From Acidobacteriota bacterium (GTDB taxonomy: Bacteria > Acidobacteriota > Terriglobia > Terriglobales > Acidobacteriaceae), in contig JAJZFE010000200.1 of the NCBI GenBank assembly GCA_021798655.1, positions 1-13,657 of the forward strand: 13,657 nucleotides of DNA, in the 5' to 3' direction. Position 1 is the stretch's first letter. The number at the start of each line of letters is the position of its first letter. The notes below the pieces were generated by a model that saw nothing but the letters and a program-made list of their open reading frames with translations, was not told where the DNA came from and made no database searches. The translations under genes were made by a program, and so were the position numbers. Shown piece after piece: positions 1 to 7,024 of the stretch.

Positions 1-821
1 TCGACGTAGGGATTGAGCAGCTCGATGTTGAGCTTGTACTGCTCGATGATGCGGGGCCAGTAGGCGACGCCGGCACCGCCGAGCGGATCGACGGCGAGCT
101 GAAGCGTGGTGCCGGCGAGCGGGGCGAAGTCGATGACGTTGGCCAGGTCGGTCACGTAGTTGGCGATGTAGTCGTGGCGGTGCGTGGTGGGTGCGTGCAG
201 CGCTTTGCTGAAGCTGAGGCGCTTGACGCCCTGCAGCTTCGCGGCGATCAGCTCATTGGCGCGGTCCTGAATCCACTTGGTGGCGGTGGTGTCGGCCGGG
301 CCGCCGGTGGGTGGGTTGTACTTGAAGCCGCCGTCCTCGGGAGGATTGTGGCTGGGTGTGATGACGATGCCGTCGGCCTGCGGCTTGCCTTTGTTCTCGT
401 CATTGTAGGTGAGGATGGCGTGCGAGAGCGCGGGTGTGGGCGTGAAGCCGGCGGTGGTGGAGGCGCTGTTGTAGCCGGCGTCGATGATGGTGTTGACGCC
501 GTTGGCGGCGAGCACTTCGAGTGCCGTGACGAAGGCAGGCTCGGAGAGCGCGTGCGTGTCCTGCGCGAGGAAGAGCGGGCCGGTGGTGTTTTCTTTCGCG
601 CGGTACTCGACGATGGCCTGGGTGATGGCGAGGATGTGCGCGTAGTTGAAGCTGGTGGACAGCGACGAGCCGCGGTGTCCGCTGGTGCCGAAGGCCACGC
701 GCTCGGCGGGGTTCTCCGGGTCGGGGTGGTTGGCGTAGAAGGCGGTGACGAGCGAGGGCAGCTTGACGAGCTTGTCAGGGGAGGAGAGGTGGCCAGGCGT
801 GTTGTAGATCGTCGCGGACAT
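1..821 (-). CDS. pgm: Phosphoglucomutase, alpha-D-glucose-specific, N-terminal half (3' part cut by window edge)
   Basis: Interconverts glucose-1-phosphate and glucose-6-phosphate in the cytoplasm, linking glycolysis with glycogen and nucleotide-sugar synthesis. The reverse strand reads MSATIYNTPGHLSSPDKLVK and continues open to the left edge for 273 codons, about half of the roughly 550 residues usual for the E. coli Pgm type. Seen: the family N-terminal motif FGTSGHRG (about residues 44-51), KENTTGPLFLAQDTHALSEP, the phosphoserine loop ITPSHNPPEDGG with the catalytic Ser at about residue 157, and VDPLGGAGVAYWPRI. Compared with E. coli Pgm from memory, there seems to be a short insertion before GFTPTPA (about residues 115-124, AGYNSASTT). 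The ATG at 821 matches the family N-terminus; no clear Shine-Dalgarno precedes it. It lies 57 nt downstream of the permease gene on the same strand, so co-transcription is likely. Absent from simple ORF lists because it runs off the edge. Confidence 0.95.
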   Translation of the reverse strand, partial: MSATIYNTPGHLSSPDKLVKLPSLVTAFYANHPDPENPAERVAFGTSGHRGSSLSTSFNYAHILAITQAIVEYRAKENTTGPLFLAQDTHALSEPAFVTALEVLAANGVNTIIDAGYNSASTTAGFTPTPALSHAILTYNDENKGKPQADGIVITPSHNPPEDGGFKYNPPTGGPADTTATKWIQDRANELIAAKLQGVKRLSFSKALHAPTTHRHDYIANYVTDLANVIDFAPLAGTTLQLAVDPLGGAGVAYWPRIIEQYKLNIELLNPYV

Positions 822-878
822 GGGAGAAGGGTACTGCAGGGAGCAGGGAGTAGGGAATAGCGGCGGGGCGGAAGCTGA

Positions 879-2294
879 CTAGGGTGCCTGCTGGTTGCGC
901 AGGCGGTAGAACGCATAGCCGAGCAGGTTGACGAGGAGCGTGGAGAGAAGGATCTTTGCGGCGAAGGGCAGTGCTGAGGAGGAGCCGTCGAAGGGGTAGG
1001 CGTTGAGGCCGAAGCTGAGCAGGGAGCTCAGGAATCCGACGGCGCAGAGGAGGAGTACCCATACGGGGACGCGCCGCGTGAAGAGCTTGAGACCCAGCAG
1101 CGGGATGGCAAACATGACGAGATACGCGAGGACGTAGAACTCGTTGGAGGCGTTGTTGAGCACGTTGAAGGCTTCGACGGCGTGGACGCCTGCGCTGCCC
1201 AGGGCGATGAGTGCGGCGATGGTGAGCGTCGCAACGAGGATGGAGTTGGTGGGCGTGCGGTAGCGCGGGTGCAGGCGCGAGAACCACGCCGGGATGAGGT
1301 GGTCCCAGCCGGCGGCCATGGGCAGGCGCGTGACTCCGGTGAAGATGTAGCTGGCCGCGCCGAAGATGCGGACCTGCAGCAGCAGGATGACAAAGCGCGC
1401 GAGCCATGTGGCCGCGACGTTGTTGCCGAAGGCGAGGCGGAGCGTCTGCGGAATGGGTGCGATGTAGTTGATGGCGCTGCCGGTGAGCTCGTGGAAGGCG
1501 AGCACCGAGGCGGTGCCGAGGACGAACATCACGATGATGATGGGGCTGGCGATGACGATGGAGAGGCCGATGTCGCGCGACGGCGACCTGGCTTCGCCGG
1601 CCATGATGGCGATGTACTCCAGGCCGGAGGCGGCGAAGATGATCTGGCCGATGAGCGCGAGCGAGGTGGGGTCGGTGCGGGGCAGGTGCAGCTCGAAGGG
1701 CGTGAAGTGGAGGGGTAGGTGGTGCGCCATGGCCCAGAGCGGCGCGAGGATGAGCAGCGCGAAGGCGGTCATCATGGCCGCTCCGGAGACGTTGTGGATC
1801 CACTTGCCAAGCGCGAGGCCGCGGGCGGCGGAGAGTGTGAGCAGGGCAAGGACGATGGCGAGCGCGGAGAGCACGACGGCGTGGTTGTCGGGGATCCATG
1901 AGGCGGCGGGGCCGATCATGAAGGCGAACTCGCTGGGTAGCTGGAAGAGCAGGAAGGCGATCACGAAGAGGCCGTAGGCCCAGATGTTCCAGGCCGTGAG
2001 GAACCCGATGGTGTCGCCGAAGCTGCGGCGCGCCCAGACGTAGAGACCGCCTTCGAGGGGCATCTCTCGGTTGAGCCAGAAGACGGCGACGGCCATCGGC
2101 GCATAGAAGACGGCGAAGGCGAAGAGCCAGACGACGGTCTGCGCGTGGCCGAGCCCGGCGGCGAGTCCGACCCACGAGCTGCCCACGACGGTGAGCACCT
2201 GCGAGAGCACGAGATCGCGCAGGGTGAGCTGGCGCTTGAGTTGGTGGTCGTCGGCGGAGTGGGTGGGCATAGGCGGCTGTTCGGATTGTGTCAT
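879..2294 (-). CDS. APC-superfamily amino acid permease
   Basis: A 471-residue inner-membrane protein, the normal size for 12-helix APC transporters, expected to move an amino acid or amine by proton symport or exchange. Seen: a short polar N-terminus, then a first helix with a Gly/Ser-rich break (VVGSSWVGLAAGLG, about residues 36-49) where APC proteins unwind to bind the substrate amino group. Helix 2-3 region has EMPLEGGLYVWARRSFG, the APC E-G-G-x-Y-x-W signature. Helix 6 has FAASGLEYIAIMAGEARSP followed by SRDI, the usual E-A/K-x-P-x-R-x-I sequence after helix 6. The C-terminus (about residues 370-465) holds further hydrophobic helices. Substrate cannot be read from sequence; the signature resembles the amino acid/GABA exchanger side of the family. 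The ATG at 2294 is taken as start; an in-frame ATG at 2270 (MPTHSADD) is possible and neither has a good Shine-Dalgarno. Followed by pgm after 57 nt. Confidence 0.88.
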   Translation of the reverse strand: MTQSEQPPMPTHSADDHQLKRQLTLRDLVLSQVLTVVGSSWVGLAAGLGHAQTVVWLFAFAVFYAPMAVAVFWLNREMPLEGGLYVWARRSFGDTIGFLTAWNIWAYGLFVIAFLLFQLPSEFAFMIGPAASWIPDNHAVVLSALAIVLALLTLSAARGLALGKWIHNVSGAAMMTAFALLILAPLWAMAHHLPLHFTPFELHLPRTDPTSLALIGQIIFAASGLEYIAIMAGEARSPSRDIGLSIVIASPIIIVMFVLGTASVLAFHELTGSAINYIAPIPQTLRLAFGNNVAATWLARFVILLLQVRIFGAASYIFTGVTRLPMAAGWDHLIPAWFSRLHPRYRTPTNSILVATLTIAALIALGSAGVHAVEAFNVLNNASNEFYVLAYLVMFAIPLLGLKLFTRRVPVWVLLLCAVGFLSSLLSFGLNAYPFDGSSSALPFAAKILLSTLLVNLLGYAFYRLRNQQAP

Positions 2295-2323
2295 GGAGCG
2301 CCGGCGGCAGGCCCGGGGCGGGC

Positions 2324-2352
2324 TTGATTTTACCGGAGGAAACGGCTACAAC
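2324..2352 (+). promoter_or_regulatory. Candidate sigma-70 promoter for the collagen-like gene
   Basis: TTGATT (2324-2329) and TACAAC (2347-2352) are separated by 17 nt, each matching four of six consensus positions. Transcription would begin near 2359, giving a leader of about 94 nt before the GTG at 2453. The -35 hexamer overlaps the minus-strand TAAAAT, so the two divergent promoters, if real, would share bases and could compete for polymerase. Confidence 0.3.
2327..2332 (-). promoter_or_regulatory. Candidate -10 box for the permease (and pgm) transcript
   Basis: On the minus strand this reads TAAAAT, five of six matches to the sigma-70 -10 consensus, about 33 nt before the permease ATG. 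It is one of few AT-rich hexamers in the intergenic region. No convincing -35 hexamer lies 16-18 nt upstream, so this is a weak call based on position and base composition. Confidence 0.3.
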
Positions 2353-2452
2353 TGGCTCATTCCCGGGCTGTAACGCAGTGGTGTTCCGCGAACCGCATGG
2401 CGCAGAGTAGAAGGCCAGCGGCAACGTGCTTTGTTGAGCAGTAATCGTTGTT

Positions 2453-5400
2453 GTGAGGACGGCGGATTTGAACGGCGAGCTCCGAGACGGGAGCAGAGCG
2501 AGACATGCGTTGCGCGCGGCTGTTGTCGTGTTGCTGTGGATGCTGTGTGCGCGGTCGCAGGCGCAGCTTGCGACGCTGGTGGGTGACGCGCATGTGTCCA
2601 GCGCGCAGCCGACCGTCAACGCCGGGACGCTCAGCAATCTTGACGTGGGCGGCGCCTACACCGCGCTGATGCAGTTTGACCTGGGCACGCTGCCGCCGGG
2701 AACGACAGCCGGACAGATCGCGCGGGCGACGCTGACGGTGTATTGCAATCGTGCCGACGCCGGCGGCGCGGTGAGCGTGCAGCCGGTGAACGGCGCGTGG
2801 ACCGAACTCGGCGTGACGTACCAGACGCTGCCTCCGCTGGGTGCGGCGGTGGTCAGCCAGACGGTGAATGCTGCGGGAGAGTTTGTTACGTTCGACGTGA
2901 CCGCCGTGGTGCAGGGCTGGCTGAGCGGTGCGAGCGCAAACGACGGGCTGGCGCTGACCGCGGGCAGTGGCGTGGCGCTGCAGTTCGACAGCAAGGAGAA
3001 CGACCAGACCAGCCACGCGCCGCTGCTGGATATTGCGCTGGTGGACACGGTCACTGGCACAGGCGGCGTTGCAGGAGCGACCGGCGCAACCGGCGTTGCA
3101 GGAGCGACCGGGGCGACGGGTGCACCGGGCCTGCCGGGGCCTGCTGGCGCAACGGGGCCTGTTGGCGCGACGGGGCCTGTTGGTGCAACGGGGCCAGCGG
3201 GTGCCGCAGGGTTGCCGGGGCCAACCGGTGCGACCGGGGCGGCGGGATTGAACGGGTTGCCCGGTGCGACGGGTGCTGCCGGTGCGACCGGAGCCACTGG
3301 CGCGCAGGGGATTCAGGGGCTCTCGGGGGCGTTTGCGTACCTGGGCGCGTATCAATCGACGACGAACTATGGTTCGGGCGATGTGGTGTTGTGGGCGGGC
3401 TCGACGTGGGTGTCGCAGATCGCGGGCAACCACGGCAACACGCCGGGCGTGGTGCCGGGTACGTGGGGTCTGCTGGCGGCGCAGGGTGCGACGGGAGTGG
3501 CTGGAGCGACGGGTACGACGGGCGCAACCGGTCAACCGGGGCCGCAGGGATTTGGCGTGCAGGGCGCGACGGGCGCCACAGGAGTGGCTGGCGCGACGGG
3601 TGCGACCGGCTCGCCGGGGCTGGTGTACCGCGGCGCGTACCAGTCCACGACGAACTACTCGCTGGGCGATGTGGTGCTGTGGAACGGCGCAAGCTGGGCG
3701 TCGCTGGTGGGGTTCAACGTGGGGCAGACGCCGGGGCTGGTGCCGGGGTACTGGGGGATGTTGACGGCGCAGGGCCCGCAGGGTCTGCAGGGTGTGCAGG
3801 GGATTGCGGGACCGACCGGCGCGACCGGCTCTCCGGGGTCGGTGGGGCCGCCGGGGCAGCAGGGCAACACGGGAGCGCAGGGAATTGCCGGGCAGGCCGG
3901 CGCGCAGGGGATTCCCGGCGTGACCGGTGCGACTGGCCTGCAGGGACCGATGGGGCCGCAGGGAGTGCAGGGCGCGGTGGGGCTGAACTTTACCGGCGCG
4001 TACAGCTCGACGGCGAACTATAACGCGGGCGACGGCGTCACGTGGGCCGGCGCGGCGTGGGTGTCCCTGAGCGGCAACAATCACGGCAACACGCCGAACG
4101 CCAGCCCGGCGTTCTGGGCGATGTTTGCGCAGGATGGAGCAGCGGGTTCGGCCGGGGCGACGGGTGCGACCGGGGCACCGGGGCCGATCGGGCTGCCGGG
4201 GCTGAACGGTTTGAATGGAGCGACGGGCGCTGTCGGTGCGACGGGCGCAACCGGGCTGCCGGGGCTGGTGTATCAGGGCGCGTACAGCTCGGCGACGAAC
4301 TACACGCTGGGCGACGTGGTGTTGTGGCAGGGTGCGAGCTGGGTGTCGCGTGCGGCGTTCAATGCAGGACAGCAGCCGGATGTTTCGCCGACCTACTGGG
4401 GCGTGCTCACGACGCAGGGCGTGCAAGGCGTGACGGGCGCGACCGGTCCGCAGGGGTTGGTCGGCGCGGCGGGTCTGCAGGGGCCGGTGGGGCCGGTCGG
4501 GTTGCAGGGGGGGCAGGGCGCGACGGGGCCGCAGGGGCCTGCGGGCGCGCAGGGGTTGCAGGGCGTGGCCGGGGCTGTTGGTGCGACGGGCGCGCAGGGC
4601 TTGCAGGGCGTGGCCGGGCAGGCCGGAGCGCAGGGGATCGCCGGACCGACCGGAGCCACCGGGGCGCAGGGGCCCGCTGGTGCCACCGGTGCGGCGGGGG
4701 CTGTGGGCATGAGCTTTATCGGGCCGTACGACCCGACCGTGAACTATGGCGCTGGCGATGGCGTGCTGTGGCAGGGCGCGGGCTGGGTCTCGCTGGCGGC
4801 GAACAACCACGGCAATACTCCCAGCGCGAGCCCGGCGTTCTGGACGATGTTTGCGGCCACCGGTGCCGCCGGGCTGAATGGTGCCACCGGTGCCACCGGC
4901 GCGACGGGATTGAATGGTTTGAACGGAGCCGCAGGCGCAACCGGGCCGCAGGGCCTGCAGGGGTTGCTGGGGCCGGCCGGACCTGCCGGCGTTCCCGGTG
5001 CCACCGGGGCTGCGGGAGCCACCGGCGCGGCCGGAGCCGTGGGAGCCACCGGCGCGGCGGGGGCCGTCGGTGCGACCGGAGCCACTGGCGCGACGGGTGC
5101 CGGGGTGGCCGGCGCGACGGGTGCGACCGGAGCCGTCGGTGCGACGGGAGCGACAGGGGCAACGGGTGTACCGGGGCTGGTGTATCGCGGGGCGTACAGC
5201 TCGGCGACGAACTACGCGCTGGGCGATGTGGTGCTGTGGCAGGGGTCGAGCTGGGTGTCGGTGGTGGCCGGCAACGCGGGCCAGCAGCCGGATGTGTCGC
5301 CGGCGTTCTGGTCGGTGGTAGCGTCGCAGGGGCCCGCAGGCGCGACGGGATCCGGGGTGGCCGGCGCGACGGGGGGCGCGGTGGGGCCGCAGGGGTTGCA

Positions 5401-6868
5401 GGGTTTGATCGGCCTGCCGGGTTTGCAAGGAGTCGCCGGGCCGCAGGGGCCTGTCGGCGCGCAGGGTTTGCAGGGAGTCGCCGGTCCGGCGGGTGCAGTT
5501 GGCGCGACGGGCGCGCAGGGCGTTGCCGGTCAGCCCGGCGCGCAGGGCGTGGCCGGTGCAGCAGGCGCCACCGGCCCGCAGGGGCCTGCGGGGTCAACGG
5601 GCGCAGCGGGCCTCAACGGTACAACCGGCGCGACCGGAGCGACGGGAGCAACGGGTGCACCGGGGCTGGTGTATCGCGGGGCCTACAGCTCGGCGACGAA
5701 CTACGCGCTGGGCGATGTAGTGCTGTGGCAGGGATCGAGCTGGGTGTCGCTGGTGGCCGGCAACGCGGGCCAGCAGCCGGATGTGTCGCCGACGTTCTGG
5801 TCTGTGGTGGCGTCGCAGGGGCCTGCGGGGGCGCAGGGATTGCAGGGCGTGCCGGGGGTTGCGGGCGCGACCGGTGCGGTCGGGCCTGCGGGTGCGGCCG
5901 GCGCGGCGGGTCTGCAGGGAGTCGCCGGGCCGCAGGGGCCTGTGGGCGCGCAGGGTTTGCCGGGGGCAGTGGGGCCGCAGGGCGTGCCGGGAGCGACGGG
6001 CGCGCAGGGGGTTGCCGGTCAGCCTGGCGCGCAGGGCGTTGCCGGCGCGGCAGGAGCCACCGGGCCCGCGGGTGTGGCCGGGCCTGCAGGCAGCAACGGT
6101 GCAACGGGCGCAACAGGTTCGGTCGGCGCGACCGGCGCGACGGGGCCGGTGGGGATGAACTTTCGCAGCGCGTGGGCGGCCGCGGCGACCTATGCGGTCA
6201 ACGATGTGGTGACGTACTCCGGTGCGACGTACCTGGCGCTGCAGGCCAACACGAACGCGCAGCCGGATGTGAGTCCCGCGTCCTGGACGCTGCTGGCGCA
6301 GGCTGGCAGTGCCGGGCCGACGGGGGCTGCGGGCACGGCGGCCACCATGGCGGTCGGCACGGTGACGACGCTGGCACCGGGCGCGGCGGCGACGGTGACC
6401 AACGTCGGCACGGCCAGCGCTGCGGTGTTGAGCTTCGGGATTCCGCAGGGTGCCACGGGCGCTGCGGGCAGCGGCGGCGGCGGCACCGGCACGGCCAGCG
6501 GAACCTTTGCCGGGGTCTTTCATGCAGTGAGCTTCAACGAGATTTACTACGCGGTGAACTCGCCCAACGCCAACACGAATGAGTCCGGCACGACGCCGAC
6601 GACCGGCGTGCTGGCGTGGGTGCCGCTGGGCTGTACCGCTACGCAGCTCAGCGTGTTTTCGCAGCAGTCGAATACGGTGACGGTGACGCTGCGGGTGGGC
6701 TCGCCGACGGCGATGGTGAACTCGGCGCTCGCCTGCAGCGCGGCCAGCAACGCGAGCTGCACAGCGACCGGTTCGGTGGTGGTGGGGCCGGGCGAGTTTG
6801 TGGACTACGTCATCTCCGGTGCGTCGGGCACGCCGGCGGCGGTGTGGACGGCGCTGCAGTGTCAGTGA
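2453..6868 (+). CDS. Giant exported collagen-like protein with eight CBM5/12-like modules
   Basis: A 1471-residue protein, function not established; probably a secreted or surface fibre that binds glycans. Order: Sec signal (hydrophobic [17 protein letters not shown], cleavage likely after about residue 37); DNRLRE-type beta-sandwich (about 38-203); eight collagen-like Gly-X-Y segments (from residue 205), each followed by a roughly 52-residue aromatic module; an IPQGATG beta segment (1294-1336); a Cys-containing beta-rich C-terminal domain ending in LQCQ. Gly-X-Y runs are dominated by [12 protein letters not shown] and GLP and contain no Lys, Arg, Asp or Glu. No sortase motif or transmembrane tail is visible, so release, or anchoring by another route, is possible. 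The start is GTG 2453, because an in-frame stop lies at 2435; TTG 2468 is the only other near candidate. No strong Shine-Dalgarno. Long open frames on both strands here are by-products of the repetitive GC-rich codons. Confidence 0.9.
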   Translation: MRTADLNGELRDGSRARHALRAAVVVLLWMLCARSQAQLATLVGDAHVSSAQPTVNAGTLSNLDVGGAYTALMQFDLGTLPPGTTAGQIARATLTVYCNRADAGGAVSVQPVNGAWTELGVTYQTLPPLGAAVVSQTVNAAGEFVTFDVTAVVQGWLSGASANDGLALTAGSGVALQFDSKENDQTSHAPLLDIALVDTVTGTGGVAGATGATGVAGATGATGAPGLPGPAGATGPVGATGPVGATGPAGAAGLPGPTGATGAAGLNGLPGATGAAGATGATGAQGIQGLSGAFAYLGAYQSTTNYGSGDVVLWAGSTWVSQIAGNHGNTPGVVPGTWGLLAAQGATGVAGATGTTGATGQPGPQGFGVQGATGATGVAGATGATGSPGLVYRGAYQSTTNYSLGDVVLWNGASWASLVGFNVGQTPGLVPGYWGMLTAQGPQGLQGVQGIAGPTGATGSPGSVGPPGQQGNTGAQGIAGQAGAQGIPGVTGATGLQGPMGPQGVQGAVGLNFTGAYSSTANYNAGDGVTWAGAAWVSLSGNNHGNTPNASPAFWAMFAQDGAAGSAGATGATGAPGPIGLPGLNGLNGATGAVGATGATGLPGLVYQGAYSSATNYTLGDVVLWQGASWVSRAAFNAGQQPDVSPTYWGVLTTQGVQGVTGATGPQGLVGAAGLQGPVGPVGLQGGQGATGPQGPAGAQGLQGVAGAVGATGAQGLQGVAGQAGAQGIAGPTGATGAQGPAGATGAAGAVGMSFIGPYDPTVNYGAGDGVLWQGAGWVSLAANNHGNTPSASPAFWTMFAATGAAGLNGATGATGATGLNGLNGAAGATGPQGLQGLLGPAGPAGVPGATGAAGATGAAGAVGATGAAGAVGATGATGATGAGVAGATGATGAVGATGATGATGVPGLVYRGAYSSATNYALGDVVLWQGSSWVSVVAGNAGQQPDVSPAFWSVVASQGPAGATGSGVAGATGGAVGPQGLQGLIGLPGLQGVAGPQGPVGAQGLQGVAGPAGAVGATGAQGVAGQPGAQGVAGAAGATGPQGPAGSTGAAGLNGTTGATGATGATGAPGLVYRGAYSSATNYALGDVVLWQGSSWVSLVAGNAGQQPDVSPTFWSVVASQGPAGAQGLQGVPGVAGATGAVGPAGAAGAAGLQGVAGPQGPVGAQGLPGAVGPQGVPGATGAQGVAGQPGAQGVAGAAGATGPAGVAGPAGSNGATGATGSVGATGATGPVGMNFRSAWAAAATYAVNDVVTYSGATYLALQANTNAQPDVSPASWTLLAQAGSAGPTGAAGTAATMAVGTVTTLAPGAAATVTNVGTASAAVLSFGIPQGATGAAGSGGGGTGTASGTFAGVFHAVSFNEIYYAVNSPNANTNESGTTPTTGVLAWVPLGCTATQLSVFSQQSNTVTVTLRVGSPTAMVNSALACSAASNASCTATGSVVVGPGEFVDYVISGASGTPAAVWTALQCQ
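2564..3061 (+). other. DNRLRE-type N-terminal domain of the collagen-like protein
   Basis: Residues about 38-203. The text [19 protein letters not shown], then [51 protein letters not shown] and ALQFDSKEN follows the family order: alternative-strand start, linear element reading M-x-F-D-L, W-x-E-x-x-V-T-Y, and a closing D-V-T-x-x-V-x-x-W-L. DNRLRE domains are beta-sandwich modules found on extracellular proteins, often beside carbohydrate-active or adhesive parts. The protein's only lysine is in this domain, in DSKEN. Confidence 0.75.
3323..6301 (+). repeat. Array of eight collagen segment/aromatic module units in the collagen-like gene
   Basis: Modules lie at 3323-3484, 3617-3772, 3980-4135, 4262-4417, 4706-4861, 5174-5329, 5663-5818 and 6152-6301. 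Modules 2 to 7 are each exactly 52 residues. Consensus: aromatic/Gly-A-Y, then N-Y, G-D-x-V-x-W-x-G-x-x-W-V-S, P-x-x-S-P-x-F-W. These spaced aromatics and the GD-V-x-W/Y-G core match the carbohydrate-binding family 5/12 (chitin-binding-like) pattern; the eighth ([20 protein letters not shown]) is the closest to that family. Two kinds alternate: type B carries HGNTP (modules 1, 3, 5), type A carries GLVY at the front and GQ-x-P later (2, 4, 6, 7). Collagen linkers between modules are 44, 69, 42, 96, 104, 111 and 111 residues, lengthening towards the C-terminus. Confidence 0.85.
5174..6151 (+). repeat. Two tandem 489-bp units in the collagen-like gene
   Basis: From the start of module 6 (5174) to that of module 7 (5663), and from module 7 to module 8 (6152), the distance is exactly 489 bp, 163 codons. 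The two modules differ at only a few residues, and the linkers share blocks such as [17 protein letters not shown] and [19 protein letters not shown] at about the same offset. This is the youngest-looking duplication in the gene and a likely site of unit gain or loss by recombination. Confidence 0.8.
6332..6868 (+). other. C-terminal beta region of the collagen-like protein
   Basis: Residues 1294-1336 read [17 protein letters not shown], then [20 protein letters not shown] and GATG. This motif is known to me from phage tail and other collagen-like proteins, where it sits next to Gly-X-Y runs. After a Gly-rich hinge ([11 protein letters not shown]) comes about 120 residues of beta-rich sequence with four cysteines ([23 protein letters not shown]) that could form disulfides outside the cytoplasm. 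By analogy with other bacterial collagens it may trimerise and register the helix; that role is inferred. Confidence 0.6.
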
Positions 6869-6904
6869 TCGCCGCATGTCGTTGCTGTCTCAGCACCTGC
6901 GCGT

Positions 6905-6934
6905 TTGCTTTCGCCACACGCTTGCAGGTATAAA
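6905..6934 (+). promoter_or_regulatory. Candidate promoter for the DUF3857 gene pair
   Basis: TATAAA at 6929-6934 (five of six) with TTGCTT at 6905-6910 (three of six) and an 18-nt spacer. It lies in the 156-nt gap after the collagen-like gene and would give a leader of about 83 nt before the ATG at 7025. It is the only AT-rich patch in the gap. I see no clear intrinsic terminator after the collagen-like gene, so read-through is also possible. Confidence 0.35.
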
Positions 6935-6972
6935 TCGACCACAAGAGCCAACGATTTCAGACGATGAGAACT

Positions 6973-7023
6973 GTGAGGCCGGGTGCGCGAGCAGCAACCG
7001 GATGCAGGGCAGGGAGTCCTCAC
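6973..7023 (+). promoter_or_regulatory. Inverted repeat spanning the ribosome-binding region
   Basis: GTGAGG (6973-6978) can pair with CCTCAC (7018-7023), which sits directly between the Shine-Dalgarno and the ATG at 7025. Inside, CCGG (6979-6982) can pair with CCGG (6998-7001). Together they would fold the leader so that the start region is partly closed. In GC-rich DNA short pairings arise by chance, so a regulatory role is only a possibility. Confidence 0.25.
7011..7016 (+). promoter_or_regulatory. Shine-Dalgarno site deciding the start at 7025
   Basis: AGGGAG ends 8 nt before the ATG at 7025. The upstream in-frame GTG at 6983 has no such site and would add 14 polar residues before the signal peptide, so 7025 is preferred. 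Confidence 0.7.
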
Positions 7024-7024
7024 G

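Noticed and set aside
775..2637. A 620-codon minus-strand frame over the permease
   Set aside because: Arg/Pro/His-rich shadow; the overlapping 471-codon frame has clear transmembrane segments and APC motifs.
2357..5428. A 1023-codon open frame on the minus strand opposite the collagen-like gene
   Set aside because: Its translation is an Arg/Pro/His-rich low-complexity string with no domain. The plus-strand repeats use few, GC-rich codons whose complements contain no stops, so long antisense frames arise automatically.
3065..6301. The repeats as a CRISPR or intergenic repeat array
   Set aside because: Units are in-frame codons with amino-acid-level conservation and variable linkers, not short identical repeats with unique spacers.
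4042..6582. An 846-codon frame on the plus strand shifted against the collagen-like gene
   Set aside because: Gly/Arg/Cys-rich shadow of the repeat codons; the main frame has a signal peptide, domains and regular collagen periodicity.
6869..6904. Intrinsic terminator after the collagen-like gene
   Set aside because: I find no GC stem followed by a T run just after the stop; only short partial complementarities.
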